From Scylla paramamosain (lineage: Eukaryota; Arthropoda; Malacostraca; Decapoda; Portunidae), in the NCBI RefSeq assembly GCF_035594125.1, contig NC_087156.1, positions 22,039,497 to 22,103,496 on the forward strand: 64,000 nucleotides of DNA, read 5' to 3'. The notes under the pieces are model-generated. The model was not told the DNA's origin. It saw only the letters and a list, made by a program, of their open reading frames with translations, and searched no databases. Position numbers and translations under genes: made by a program. This document shows, one piece after another, positions 22,308 through 50,459 of this stretch (within the stretch, counting starts at the first letter, position 1; the number at the start of each line of letters is the position of its first letter).

Positions 22308-22354
22308 ACATTAAATCTTTTCCCATTAATACAAAGAAGACTAAGAGGCGACTT
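21898..22354. repeat. Inverted repeat, ~53 bp unique plus ~80 bp GA/CT in each arm
   Basis: Left arm 21898-21950 (AAGTCGCCTCTTAGTCTTCT to AATGTTAATGAGAGAG) is followed by GA repeats to 22033. On the right, CT repeats from 22227 lead into 22302-22354, the exact reverse complement of the left unique arm. The spacer is about 195 bp. The unique arm is part of the LINE ORF described at 21340-21955, so the right arm is an inverted second copy of that piece. Confidence 0.92.
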
Positions 22355-22581
22355 TATCTATCTACCTATCTCCTATACTCCTCATTATCCTGATCAACTC
22401 TCTTTTACGCCTTTCCTGTGCTGCTAATTACTGCGATTTTTTTTTTTTTTTCTTTTTTCTAAGCTGCATTGCACTCATCAACTTTTTTCTTCCCGCCATG
22501 AAGGTTTTACTGAAGATTCAATCTGAGAAGTTACGCAATTTCCAATCATGGCGTGGTCGGAAAACTTGACAATAATGAAGT

Positions 22582-22666
<85 letters not shown>

Positions 22667-22864
22667 CCTAAATATTAAAGTTATCCACTATGGCAAGTCA
22701 TTGATTTTCCAAAGCTGCCTCTTGTTTCCCTCCTCCTCTCCTCCTCCTCCTCCTCCTCCTCCTCCTCCTCCTCCTTCTTCTCCTCCAGGGTCAAGGGCAG
22801 CACGACCTTGCACTCAAAAGGGGCGGCCGCGAACCAGGCAGACGGGATTCCGAGGCACTAAGGA

Positions 22865-22956
<92 letters not shown>

Positions 22957-23095
22957 CATTACGCAAATCCAGTCAAAAACAGAGAACGAGAAATTAAGAT
23001 TCCTAAAAAAATCATACCATTATAATATAATTTTCCTTAAGCAGAAGTGGTCTCACTGCAAGAGAGAGAGAGAGAGAGGGAGAGAGGAGAGAGAG

Positions 23096-23137
<42 letters not shown>

Positions 23138-23271
23138 GGGAGAGAGAGAGAGAGAGAGAGAGCAGTCGGGGAAATTCTCTGCCTACTGTAGTACTCCCCT
23201 GTAGCTCTGTTAGGGATCAATATAACTTTTAATAGTAAAATAAGAACTCTCTCTCTCTCTCTCTCTCTCTC

Positions 23272-23320
<49 letters not shown>

Positions 23321-23692
23321 TTGAAGCGCACGTTATCCTGCAAACTAACAAACTAGCTGGCAAACTAACAACAAAGTAACTAGCCTAAATTCTCAATTCG
23401 TTATATGCACTAACAAAATCAATGGCATTGACAACACCGACTACGTTACTTGCAGAATTACCACCTCATAAAGAAAAGGCACCAGCAAAATACCTCAGCA
23501 CAGTGCATACTGAATAATACATAAAACAACAGGCTTTTTCGATGCATCCAAGACAGTTATGCATCCCGCCATCTTCTTCTGGCAACTAAAGGAATAACAC
23601 TCAGATGACAATATTTACTGAGGCCTTCAGTGGTTCCCTTCCTCCCTCCATCACCAAACGATCGAATCTCATTAGGTGGTACGCATAAAGAC

Positions 23693-23753
<61 letters not shown>
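22355..23753. repeat. GA, CCT, CA and impure GA/CT arrays
   Basis: GA (22578-22664), CCT (22730-22780), CGCA then CA (22866-22953), an impure GA array with GGAGA interruptions (23061-23162), an impure CT array (23245-23317) that can pair with it, and CT (23697-23753). Confidence 0.88.
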
Positions 23754-23757
<4 letters not shown>

Positions 23758-26030
23758 AAAGATGCTAACATAACAGAGATAACTGGCCTTAAAAAGTGCC
23801 TGGCGTGCCGCGAGGAGAGGACCTAGACTCAGCAAATAAGGTATAAATCCACTATACAAGTTTCAAGGTCACGCGCACTAGTCCCGCGCCGCCCCTTTCC
23901 CAGTCGGCCCGGTCAGCCAGGACGCGGGCTGGCCATGTCTGTGGCACGCGGGTTATGAACGTTTGGGAGGTGTCTTGCACGCCTTATGGTGCTAGAACGT
24001 ATATACCTACGCGCTGTACTATTGCCAACTCATCACGTTTAAACAGAAGGATACGAGAAATGGGGGTTAAAAAATGCACTGGCTATATTCCGAGGAAAAG
24101 TAAAATACGACCTGGAAAAATTACGAGCTGTGTTTTAATGACAAAAGGAAGAGAAACAATGGGGTGTGTGACAGGACCCCAGTAGAGCTGAGGCAGGGAG
24201 GGAGAGTGGGGAGCGGGAACACACTGGGCTATCCTATTCACAAAGCCAGACATTACACGGAATTATTTCCTGTGAGACAAACAGACAAACACACACTTTA
24301 TTTTTCCGGACAAATATCCGCCTCATGGGAAGGAGGCAAGAATTGAATAACGAATATCCTATAATGTTATTTTCTTCCAGAGGCTGTGATGAATATTTTA
24401 GTATTTGCTAAACCTTATACTATGAGACGTGGGAATACCTCACCTACTACGTTCCCATAATTCAATATTCACACTCCAATGTTCAATAACCTTAGGAATA
24501 AGACAGAACACATTGATAACGGAGAACACAAAGAAACTACTATATACAATGACAAAATATGTAATACATATACCAACACGGATCTGGAATAATTTACTAG
24601 ACTACTGCTACAAGAGGAAATCAGAGAAAGTGAGACGCTGCCGTAAATACAGCAAATTCTGATGTGCCATCCCCTACTCCTGCAGCCAGGGGCCCGGGAG
24701 GTGAGTTGCCGCCTAGTGCTTCCTTCCCGCTGGCTTGCCGCTCGCACGCCACACCTCCCCACACTTTATCCTCCACCTATCCTACAGCAGGCACTGGCAG
24801 GAGGGAGCACGAGACTCATCGTCACGGGGAAGGAGTGAGGAAGAAGCACGTATAAGCATCAAGCAAACAGCGTTGGGGAAATACCATTGCCACAACACCT
24901 TTCTTATTCCTCCCATGTAACAAAGACCGGCTTACTACTAACGCCTGTCAAACTCCCCACGTTTTGCCTCACTGTTCCTCACTGAAATACTGTCGATTGG
25001 TGAAGCACCTCAACTAAGACAAAACACCTAAAATACAACTTACCTTTAGTTTTGAGGAGAGCTGTAATTCCCTTTACAAGAGCTGACTTCAAAATTTGTG
25101 GGGCGCGGGGCGAGCACTATGCTACTACTCACAGGGACTGCTGGGGTGAACTGACTTGTATCGAGCGGGCGACCACCACCACCAGGCAACCCCAGATGCC
25201 AGCCTGCGCCACACAGCCACGCCACAGCGGGAGACCTCTCCCACCCCATCGTGAACCATGTGACACCAGCCGCACCTACCACACAATACAGAGATTGCTA
25301 CCTTCCTTAAAGTAATGTATGCCATACCACCTGTAGTTCTCTACGACGTGCCTCTGAACTCCTAAACAGACTCGCAGCTCGCTGTGTCATAGAATTCACG
25401 ACATATCACAACACATGAATAGTCTATATACAGTCATATACTCATGGAAATGAAATATCAAGTCATTCTAAGTCGAAAATATTCTATGGTCAAATACTTT
25501 TAACGCCATGATTTAGAAGTTACAGGACATTTCAATATGTATATGTATGAAAATAATATGAAGTAAGTAAACAAGATCAAATGCTTCCATTTTTTTTTTT
25601 TCCGTAATTTGTTTATCATTCATTCGTAGTTCAGAGTTTTACTGCTACTTCTTTCCATAATTCCTAATTTATTTTGTATGGTTATTTATGTGCTTATTTG
25701 TTCGCATTTATTATTCGTTCGTATTTTAAAGTTTATTGATAATGAAATAAATAAATTACTCATTCACTCTGTATTATGGTACCCGCAGTAATAATTTAAG
25801 TTGTGTTACTGTACCCGCAGTAATAATGAAAATACTTTTGCATCTTTCTTCAGTAAACTGTCTTAGTTTTTCTCCCTTCCCATAGTTTTCTCTGTCGACA
25901 TTCAATGTACTGATAAAAGATCAATAAGATTCAAATAACTTTTTTTTTTATTTATTTACTTTTTTTCACTTCTTGTTTGTTTATTACGTTAGTCATTAAA
26001 ATACTCTTGCATTTTACCTGGCTGTCGACT
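23754..26030. other. Longest array-poor stretch of the left half; nothing identified
   Basis: Mostly single-copy-looking sequence. GC-rich patches occur at 23875-23960, 24660-24800 and 25090-25280. The short open frames have no recognisable domain or matching splice partners. A small duplication of ACCCGCAGTAATAAT lies near 25783 and 25813. A promoter or noncoding exon cannot be excluded. Confidence 0.5.
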
Positions 26031-26323
<293 letters not shown>

Positions 26324-26484
26324 CCACACACTTGTTATTCTCTGATCAGCATTAAATTATACTTAGTTGACGTCACTAGGGAAGCTAAGATTAAATTAAA
26401 ATATAACTTGGAGTGAGGATAAGGAAAGGAGTGATCTGAAGGAGGGAGAGACGAGTTCTTGGAAGTTACCTTAGGAGCCTGGAA

Positions 26485-29345
<2,861 letters not shown>

Positions 29346-29549
29346 TTATTGAGGCTTTATGAAGAACATCTCTGGAGAGAGTGCTTTGTTGGTCAATATT
29401 GGTCTCAAAAACACCAAGTCCATGACAATACCATCACGGTCTAATCTTTTATCTTTTATAGTGAATTCAGCATCGCTCAGTCCAATGAGAACGTCTCTCC
29501 TCTCACGAAATCCCTTAGTTGGATGCACATGGAATTCTTGTTCGGCCAT
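29346..29549 (-). pseudogene. HARBI1-like (PIF/Harbinger) transposase N-terminal fragment
   Basis: A 67-codon frame from a good-context ATG reads RERRDVLIGLSDAEF, then LDRDGIV, LRPIL and KALSPEM, then stops. Proteins of the HARBI1 nuclease family in arthropods share this order: Arg-rich start, L(S/D)DxE(F/L), RxxRxGI, LRPxLxxxT, A(L/I)(S/T)PExxV. The rest of the nuclease, including the DDE residues, is not visible downstream on this strand. I therefore call it a relic; the assignment rests on motif memory only. Confidence 0.5.
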
Positions 29550-31155
29550 GGGCGATTATTACAGTAAGGTTTCAGTTTTACCGAACCAACGATTTTATGA
29601 TGTGCCGTATGTCTTTTTTTTTTTCTGGTGATACATGTAGTGAATTAATTAATTAATTAATTAATTATTTTTTTTTTTTTAATAAGGAGTCCGCTCCCAC
29701 CCCCATTCCTTCCCTAACCTCTCCTAACCCTTCAAACAAGCTTGGGGCCTGTGGGGAATTGGGATTTTTAGAGGGGATGAAAAATAAGTGAAATATGGGC
29801 GTTAAAAAATCAAAAGATATTTCCCTTAATATTTTGAATTTCCCTAACCTAACCTAGCCTGGGTCCCCCACCCCGCTAGGACATTAACCTAGCATAACCT
29901 AACCTAGCATAACATAACTTAACCTAACCTAACAAGGAATCTAAAAAATATATATCATTATGCCTTATCGGTGTGAGCTACAGATGTGTTACTGATGTGG
30001 TGTGGAGATTCTCAGGGCGATGGATTGGCGACTTCCTTAATGAATATGTGGAATCTCTTCTTTACGTCTGTAATGAAAAATGTAACTGAACCTACCGTGG
30101 AAAGCTGGTGGCCTCATGAATGGCCTCACGAGTGGCGTCGCGTGATTGGAGGGATCAGCTCTATAGATGCCATGAAATCCTAATATGCCGCTACCCACAA
30201 ATCCCAGTTATAAACAACAGAAAATCATTTCAGTGTTTATTCTTGATTGATGCAAAGCTTGCTGGACTTAGAAAATTTCGAATTTCGCTACACTCTTGAG
30301 TGCTATTACAGTCATACTAGATACGTGCCCCCAATTTATTTATTTTTTTTTAACCTTTACGGCAAGGTCACCGAGCCTTCTACACGATATGGGAGTTTTG
30401 TGCTTGTATGTAACATGGACGTGATATCCAGATTAACCTGACTTTTTACCTCTTTTCCGTCGCAATTGTTTATTTTATTATTTTTTTTCTTAGTTCCTTT
30501 ATCCTTATCCCCACCAATCCTGGGGAACCTGTGGGGAAATCCAGGCTTTCGGGTGGGGGCATTATATTTAGTAATGTGCGTTGCAGAAGTGGTTGGAAAT
30601 CAACAGGATCACTCAGAAAATCAATGAAAAGACATAAATTAAACCTTTGGCGGTGGCGGCAGTGAGCGTTGGTGTCATTGGTCATTTAACGAAAATCCCT
30701 GAATTCCCCTTATGACGTAACATTTACTCTCATATGTTAGGGTTAGGCTAGGTTAGATCAGGTTAGGCTAGGTTTGGTCAGTTTAGGTTATGATTGCAGT
30801 TTGATCTTGTAAAAATTTACCATAATTACTTCTGGTCTTAAATGTATAACTGTTCAAGTAACAAATTACACTAAATGTAGCAGATACAGTCAGAAATGTA
30901 GCAAAACATTGGCAGCACTGCTCATCAATGACACAGCAACGCTCACTGAAAAATCCCTTAGGTCCTTTACTTGGGGACTGGCATCTCAGTGGGCCCTTTT
31001 TATTCTTTGTAAATATTGTTACCTTAGGTCAATACCCCTCTTGCATAAAGAAAAAAAATATCATTCCTTCCTTGTCTGAACTCCTCCCTTATTGTCCATA
31101 CCCGGCCTCACCTAAGCCGGGTAAGAATGTAGATTACGCCTGGTGCATTAACCGA
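29550..31155. other. Telomere-like tracts and unrecognised sequence
   Basis: ATTA tetramers (29640-29666), the CCTAA tract described separately, and GGGGAA/CTGTGGGGAA phrases near 29745 and 30530 that also occur near 50080 and 51520, suggesting an unnamed dispersed repeat. No coding exon is recognised. Confidence 0.45.
29855..29935. repeat. Degenerate CCTAA (telomere-like) tract
   Basis: Several CCTAACCTAA/CCTAGCATAACC units appear in 80 bp. Comparable tracts lie at 49985-50060, 52080-52200 and 51798-51817, and on the other strand at 30740-30790. The motif equals the arthropod telomere repeat, but dispersed repeats can also carry it. Confidence 0.6.
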
Positions 31156-31350
31156 TGGATCAGGCTTTACATTTTTTATGTATATGTACATATATAGAAC
31201 TTACTTATCAATATATAGAAATAAACTTGGATATGTAAAATAGAAAAAAAAACTTTTTTTTTCTATGTTACATATCCAAGTTTATTTCTATATATTGATA
31301 AGTAAGTTCTATATATGTACATATACATAAGATATGTAAAGCCTGATCCA
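31156..31350. repeat. Near-perfect 195-bp palindrome, arms ~97 bp
   Basis: The left arm starts TGGATCAGGCTTTACAT and the right arm ends ATGTAAAGCCTGATCCA. The arms meet in an A9-C-T9-like centre at about 31244-31263 with almost no loop. I count only about four mismatches, and similarity ends abruptly on both outer sides. The form is of a foldback (MITE-like) element or an inverted duplication. Confidence 0.9.
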
Positions 31351-31384
31351 TTCATTTTCCGTATAGTATAAGTTAACACAGGCT

Positions 31385-32745
31385 TTGTCCAACCAGACCA
31401 CCCTGTATCAGCATGACCTTAACAAGTGTCTGTTCTTCATTAATAGAAAGTGTCAGGATCTAACCCCTCGTGACTTCTCGCACCTAGTCAAAAACATCTC
31501 CAATAACTTTGCTTCTTCATCTTTCCCTCCTTTATTTCAACCTAATGGCACCACTGTCATCTCATCTATTTCTGAAGCTGAACTCTTTGCTCAAACTTTT
31601 GCTGGTAACTCTACCTTGGATGATTCAGGACTTGTTCCTCCCTCTCCTCCATCTTCTTGCTACCCATTAAAATCCTTCGCAGTGATGTTTTCCATACCCT
31701 CACTGGCCTAAACTCTTGCAAGGCTCATGGACTTGATTGGATCCCTCCTATTGTTCTCTGAAACTATGCCTCCATGCTTGCACCTTACCTAATCAAACTC
31801 TTTTAACTTTGTCTAACAACATCTACCTTTCTTTCTTGCTGGAAGTTTACCTAAATTCAGCCTGTTCCTAAAAAGAGTGACTATTTTAGTCCCTCAAACT
31901 ACCGTCCTATTGCTTAATTTCCTGCCTCTCTAAAATTTTGAATCCATCCCCAACAGGAAGATTCTTAGACATCTATCACTTCACAACCTTCTATCTGATT
32001 GCCAATATGGGTTCCATCAAGGCCGCTCTACTGGTGATCTTCTGGCTTTCCTTATTGAGTCTTGGTCATACTCTTTTAGGAATTTTGGTGAAACTTTTGA
32101 TGTTGCCTTAGACATATCAAAACCTTTTAATAGAGTCTGGCACAAAGCTTTGATTTTCAAACTACTCTCCTATGGCTTCTATCCTTCTCTCTGTAACTTC
32201 ATCTCGTTTCCTTTCTGACCACTCTTTTGCTGCTGTGGTAGACAGTCACTGTTCTTCTCCTAAATCTATTAATAGTGGTGTTTCTCAGGGTTCTGTTCTA
32301 CTCTCTTCCTATTATTTATCAATAATTTTCTAAATCAGTTTTCTTGTCCTATCCACTCATACGCTGATGATACCACCCTGCACTTTCCCATGTCTTTTCG
32401 TAGATGTCCAACCCCTCAGGAAGTAAAGGGTTCTCACAGGGAGGCCACAGAATGCCTGACTTCTGGTCTTTCTAAAATTTCTGATTGGGGCAGAGCAAAC
32501 TTGGTATTGTTCAATGCCTCAAAAACTGAATTCCTCCATCTATCAACTCAACACAACCTTCCAGACAACTATCCCCTCTTCTTCAATTACACTCAACTGT
32601 CCCCGCTCTTTTACACTGAACATCCTCGGTCTGTTCATTCCTTGGTCTATCCTTTACTTATAATCTAAACTGGAAACTTCACATCTCATCTCTAAAACAG
32701 CTTCTGTGAAGTTAGGCATTCTGAGTCATCTCTGCTAGTTTTGAA
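31385..32745 (+). mobile_element. LINE copy (same family as 52990-54469), broken
   Basis: Plus-strand fragments in changing frames match the element at 52990-54469: NISNNFASSSFPPLFQPN, then RPTIGL-like pieces, SLCNFIS, HSYADDTTLHFPMSFRRC, and LSKISDWGRANLVLFNASKT. This copy keeps Y-A-D-D. It has many stops and indels and ends near 32745 without the C-terminal part. A large palindrome lies directly upstream. Confidence 0.78.
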
Positions 32746-33055
32746 AGATGTCATTTCAATAGAAATCCTTCTTACTTGACATCTCTGCAGGAATTAGATA
32801 TTTCAAGTTAAAAAGGTAGGAAGCTGTTAAGACCAGCAAGAAAAGGATAGAAGATCTACATAGCTCCAAGTGATAGAGGTGATTTTTAAGGCTAGAGGGA
32901 ATTTGCATGAGTTACTTGGTATGTCTTGCATGGAGACTAATTATCATTTTTCTGGAAAACATCCTTTCCTAAATGTTCACTCAACAAATAAATTTTTCCG
33001 GTAAAAACAGATGGTTGTAGCATTTTAGCTCTGACATAACTTCCTGCTTATATTT

Positions 33056-33244
33056 TGTGTCATCATGAAGCCATAGATGAATACACAGAAAACACCTATG
33101 ACAGCTCCTCTGTGGAGACCTATGTGATCCACCTTGGTCGCTACATATGTCAGCGTTGCAGTGTTGATGGTGATACTCTGAACTTTACAGCATACAGCAA
33201 AGAAAACAATGAGGATGTTAGTGATTACGAAGTAGTGCTGACTA
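33056..33244 (+). CDS. Possible coding exon, unrecognised
   Basis: An open stretch with coding-like codon use reads DEYTENTYDSSSVETYVIHL, then GRYICQRCSVDG, and ends at ACTAAG|GTAGAG, a good donor. Possible acceptors are the AG at 33069-33070 or the one before ATGAATAC near 33075. It contains a CQRC pair. I know no family with this sequence and found no partner exon. It may be a decayed transposon or gene exon. Confidence 0.25.
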
Positions 33245-33544
33245 AGGTAGAGAATCTTGAATTTTGGTGCATGCATATTTTTTGTCATGAGTTTACTTTT
33301 ATGCCATGTTACCTAAACCTAAATCCTGTATTTTGTCATAATGGCATTTATGTTGAGTTTCTTATTTGAGCAGAGGATGTAAGATGGCTTCCATGTTAAG
33401 TTTTTCTCTTGAGACATCAAAGCTTGTCTACCTTGTGCATGATGGTTAAAAAAAATGAGAGGAGATAAACTTGCTTTATGAAAAGTGGCAAGGCAATGAA
33501 GGTAACAAGCAAAGGTGTTCAGCAGGTTATTGTTACAACAGGCA

Positions 33545-34680
33545 ATGATGTACATACAATTTTTCTTCTTTAAATAAGGAACATAACCCTATAATCAGAT
33601 AAAAAATTTTGTATAAAAAATTTATATATATAAAAAAAAAAAAGTCAGGCCCTGTAAAAAAAAAAAAAAATTGATTAAGAATTTTCCTCTAAGATTACAG
33701 AATACTTAATCATGAAAAACATAATAATAATATTGATATAAAAAGTACATATCAACTGATAGTGTCTTTTTTGTGTCTTCATATCTTTTAAAAATAAAAT
33801 ATGGTTATTACACTCCTCTTAAGAACTCAAAAAAATATTTTACATACATACAATGGTTCTTCTTTAAGTAGGCAACATATCCCTATAATAAGATACAAAT
33901 TTTGAAATTGATTTTTTTTATATATTTAAGGTCCAGACCTGTAAAAAAATTCAGCAATTTTTCTGATTATGAATTTCAGTCTAAGATTACAGAATGTTGA
34001 ATAATGGAAAACAGAAGAAGAATATTGATATAAAAAGTATATATTAATCAGTAAAGTGTGTTTTTAGTGTCTTAATTTCTTTTAAAAGTGAAATGTGGTT
34101 ATTATCTATACATAACTCCTATGAACTCAAAAGAATATTTTACATACATACAATGTTTTTTCTTTAAGTAAAGAACATATGCCTATAATCAGATGAAAAT
34201 TTTTAAATTAAAATTTTTTTTCACATTTTTTGTAATTAAACTGTAAACACATTCAAAAATTTTTGTAATTAAGAATCTTCCTCTGAGATTACAGAATACT
34301 GTATCATGAAGAGTAGAAAAATAATACTGATATAATAAGTATATATCAATTGATAAAATGTGACTTTTTAGTGTTAATTTCTTTTAAAAGTGAAATTTTG
34401 TTATCATCTACATAATGCCCCTAAGAAATAAAAAAAATATTTTACATATATACAATGGTTCTTTTTTAAGTAAGGAAGATATTCCTGTAATCAGATAAAA
34501 AAAAAATAGTTCGAATCTTTTTTTTCAAAATTTTCAAATTAAGGTTCAAACAATTTTTTATTTTATTTTTTTTTATTTTTGCAATTAAGAATTTTCCTCT
34601 AAGTTTACAGAGTGTTGAATACTGAAAAATTAAAGAATATTGATATAAAGAGTATATATCAATAGATAAAGTGTGTCTAC
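33545..34680. repeat. Satellite-like tandem array, ~295-303 bp unit, nearly four copies
   Basis: A block with TTTACATACATACAATGGTT, a TAAGTA..ACATATCC..ATAATCAGAT segment, an AAGATTACAGAATA segment and TTGATATAAAAAGTATATATC recurs with starts near 33549, 33838, 34138 and 34441. Copies are about 75-85% alike by eye and very AT-rich. There is no coding frame. Confidence 0.85.
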
Positions 34681-34814
34681 ATGTCTACCACATGCACTGA
34701 GTTCAATTTGCTGTGCATGAGTGGTGTGAAAAAAGGAAAAAAAAGAAAAAAAAAAAAAAAATTGCCCTGCACCAAGATAGGAGAATTTCCTGCAAACACA
34801 CCTAACCAAACTTT

Positions 34815-35561
34815 CTCAAATGTTTCGTAAATGTTTGCAAACATTAGGGAAACATTTGAGAACAGTTTTCGTGGATGAATGGATGAGTGAGTAGATAGAT
34901 GGAAAGAGTGATGGATGGATGGATGGATGAGTGGATTGATGAATGAATGGTTGAGTGAATATATGGATGGATGTTTGGATAAATGGATTGATGAATGGAT
35001 GGATGGATGAGTAGATGGATGGACAGATGGAGTGAATGGATTACTGAATAGATGAGAGGATGGATGAGTGGATAAATGGATGGATAGGTGAGTGGATAAA
35101 TGGATGGATAGATGAGTGGATAGATGGATGGAAGGATGGATAAGGGAATAGATGGATGGACAGTTTTTTGGATGGATGAGTGGACAGATGGATGGATGGA
35201 TGAGTAGATGGATTGATGAATGGATGAATGGACAGATGAATGGATGGGTGTATGAGTTGATAGATGGATGGATGGATGAGTGGACAGATGAATGGATGAA
35301 TGGATATGTGGATGGATGAAGGAGTGGATAGATAGATGGATGGATTAGTAGATATGTGAATGGATGGGTGGATATATGGATAGATGGATGGATGAACAGA
35401 TGGATGAGTGGATAGATGGATGGATGAGTGGATATGTGGATGGATGGATGAATGAGTGGATGGATGGATGGATGGATGGATGAGTGGACAAATGGATAGA
35501 TGAATGAATGAGTAAATGGATAGATGGATCACTGAATGGGTGGATGTTTCTCAAATGTTTC
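34815..35561. repeat. TGGA-type array flanked by inverted repeats
   Basis: About 680 bp of variant TGGA/TGAG/TAGA tetranucleotides (34865-35545). On the left lies a hairpin: CTCAAATGTTTC (34815-34826) and GAAACATTTGAG (34849-34860) enclose the perfect palindrome AATGTTTGCAAACATT (34830-34845). On the right CTCAAATGTTTC returns at 35550-35561. The open frame of His-Pro-Ser-Ile repeats through it is a by-product of the tetramer. Confidence 0.85.
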
Positions 35562-36368
35562 CTGGCGTGGACAGGGCATCAACTCAAGTATATCTACCCA
35601 CTGTTCTTACTGAGAGTTTTCACAGAGATATTTATACTTATTGTAAAGTGCCAAGCAGACAGTAAAACCATTTGCTAAGTAAGAAACCATGGATGAAGCA
35701 AGGTGGCCAAGATCTCCCTGTGATATCTCATTATGAGGTGAGTTTTGTGAATATGTACCATGCACTGAATGAGGCAGACCTCCATTACTAATGAGGGCCA
35801 GCACAAAAATATTTTCTTTTTTTTTCTCACAGAATTGTTTGCTCATTCATAAAGATGCATTCCCTTGCTTCATATTAACCTATAATAGAATCATGTGTTA
35901 ATGAGCCATGAGAGTGAAGGGTATTCATTTGGTGTTTTTTTGGTAAGGTTGCCATCAACTGACATGTGATCAAATTACTTACACCAAACTGACTAGATAC
36001 ATATTTCACACATCAAATACAAAATCTAATGAAAAATATATCTAACTATGAAACATATTTCTTTAATCAAAATAACACTTGAGTTTTCAAAAAGATGTGG
36101 TAGGGATAATGGATTTCTTATAAGTTTATCTAAAATCACCGTTTTACCATGTTTCTAATAACAGATTCTGAGTTCAGACAGAGATGGAAAGTACCCTTGT
36201 GGTTCTTGTTGCCAGGCACAAACTGGCCTCCTACTCTCCCCTTAGTATATTCCTGAATAGTAGTAGTAATACATAGTAGCAGTCTACCATTATCACTTCT
36301 ACAGTCCCTGGTGACAATAAGAACTGCAAGGGCACTTTCTGTCTGCTTGTCTTTGACTCAGGAACAGT

Positions 36369-36451
<83 letters not shown>

Positions 36452-36483
36452 TATGAAGCAGTAGCCATTTTTAATTTATTTGT

Positions 36484-36577
<94 letters not shown>

Positions 36578-37049
36578 TATGAAGCAGTAGCCATTTTTAA
36601 TTTATTTGTGTTTTGTTGTCTAGAAAATAGAGTGATCAAGTTGGAAGAGTAAGTCTGGGGTGAACCATCCCCTTCTTTAGTACACCAATGTAGATGGACA
36701 CATTTCATTACCAAAAAAATTAGACCTTGATGAAAGGTTGATAAAAATGTACAGAATGCCAGAAGGATGGTTGGCAAAAGCTGCTTTATAGACTAATACT
36801 GTGAAAAAGAGATATTCTGAAGGAAAGAGTTCCACACACTGAGCCTCTCTAATACTAGAGAACCTCTTGCTATCAAATTATAGTTTACTCATACAGCTAA
36901 CATGGTTTATCAATAATTTGGAAGCTGAAAAAATAATAAATTAGACTGAGGGCATTCTGATTGAAAAGATAGTGTGTGTACAAGGCATCATTTAATTAAA
37001 TACATATCTTTTAGAAATAATTTATGTTTAAGTTATTATGATACTATGT
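35562..37049. other. Downstream flank of the BTB zinc-finger gene
   Basis: Apart from the duplicated AT arrays at 36371-36613 there is no recognisable feature. Stretches 35562-36370 and 36614-37049 probably include the 3' untranslated region of the minus-strand gene. A possible poly-A signal for it is ATTAAA at 36996-36991. Confidence 0.4.
36371..36613. repeat. Duplicated block of AT array plus 36-bp spacer
   Basis: AT arrays at 36371-36450 and 36487-36574 are each followed by the identical sequence CTATGAAGCAGTAGCCATTT through ATTTGTGTT (36451-36486 and 36576-36612). Confidence 0.9.
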
Positions 37050-49773
<12,724 letters not shown>

Positions 49774-50459
49774 TAATCACTTATCTGTAAGAAATAAATA
49801 GATGATTAGATTCAGTATCATGCCTTTGTCTATTCACTTCACCTAAAAGGTAATTAGTATATCTAAAATACTCTTCCTTGTGAAATACACTTTTGTGCTT
49901 TTTATAATATATTCTGGTTAATTTTTTACTTTACACCATAATCCCCCTATCCCCCTAACCTTGCTGGGACCTGACCTCTCCCCAGGGATACTAATCTAAC
50001 CTAACCAAGCTGGAGGACTGTGCCCCCCTGGACTCCCATCAGGGAAACTAACCTAACCTATCCCACAGGATCAGGTCTAGGGAATTTTTGGGGAGGTACC
50101 CATGTCCATTTTGAAAACTATGGTTTTTCCACACAAACTTGGGAAGATAAAGTTTCTTATAATCCAGTAAAGTATGCAAAAAAATCACATTCCCACGTTG
50201 TAGAGTATGATGGTGTAAATCTAAAAATGATATCAAATAATAGGTTTTCCTTAGATTGAAGAAAAAAAAAAGTTTCAGTAAACTGGATCCTTGTTTGCTT
50301 ACACCCCAACTGCACCATGGAATAAGAAAGATTATAATTATATGGCATCGTGAATTTGTATTGCTGTGAGAAGTCTACCATATCCTATCATGGTTACCCT
50401 TCAAATATATTTCTTAGTGTTTATGATGATGATCTTAAGTGGGGCATGGCAGTGATGCC

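Noticed and set aside
24664..25315. Possible gene from GC-rich open frames
   Set aside because: Short frames on both strands without domains, splice partners or codon bias.
35041..35532. 163-codon minus-strand frame of His-Pro-Ser-Ile repeats
   Set aside because: Direct translation of the TGGA tetranucleotide array; open in more than one frame and without splice or start context.
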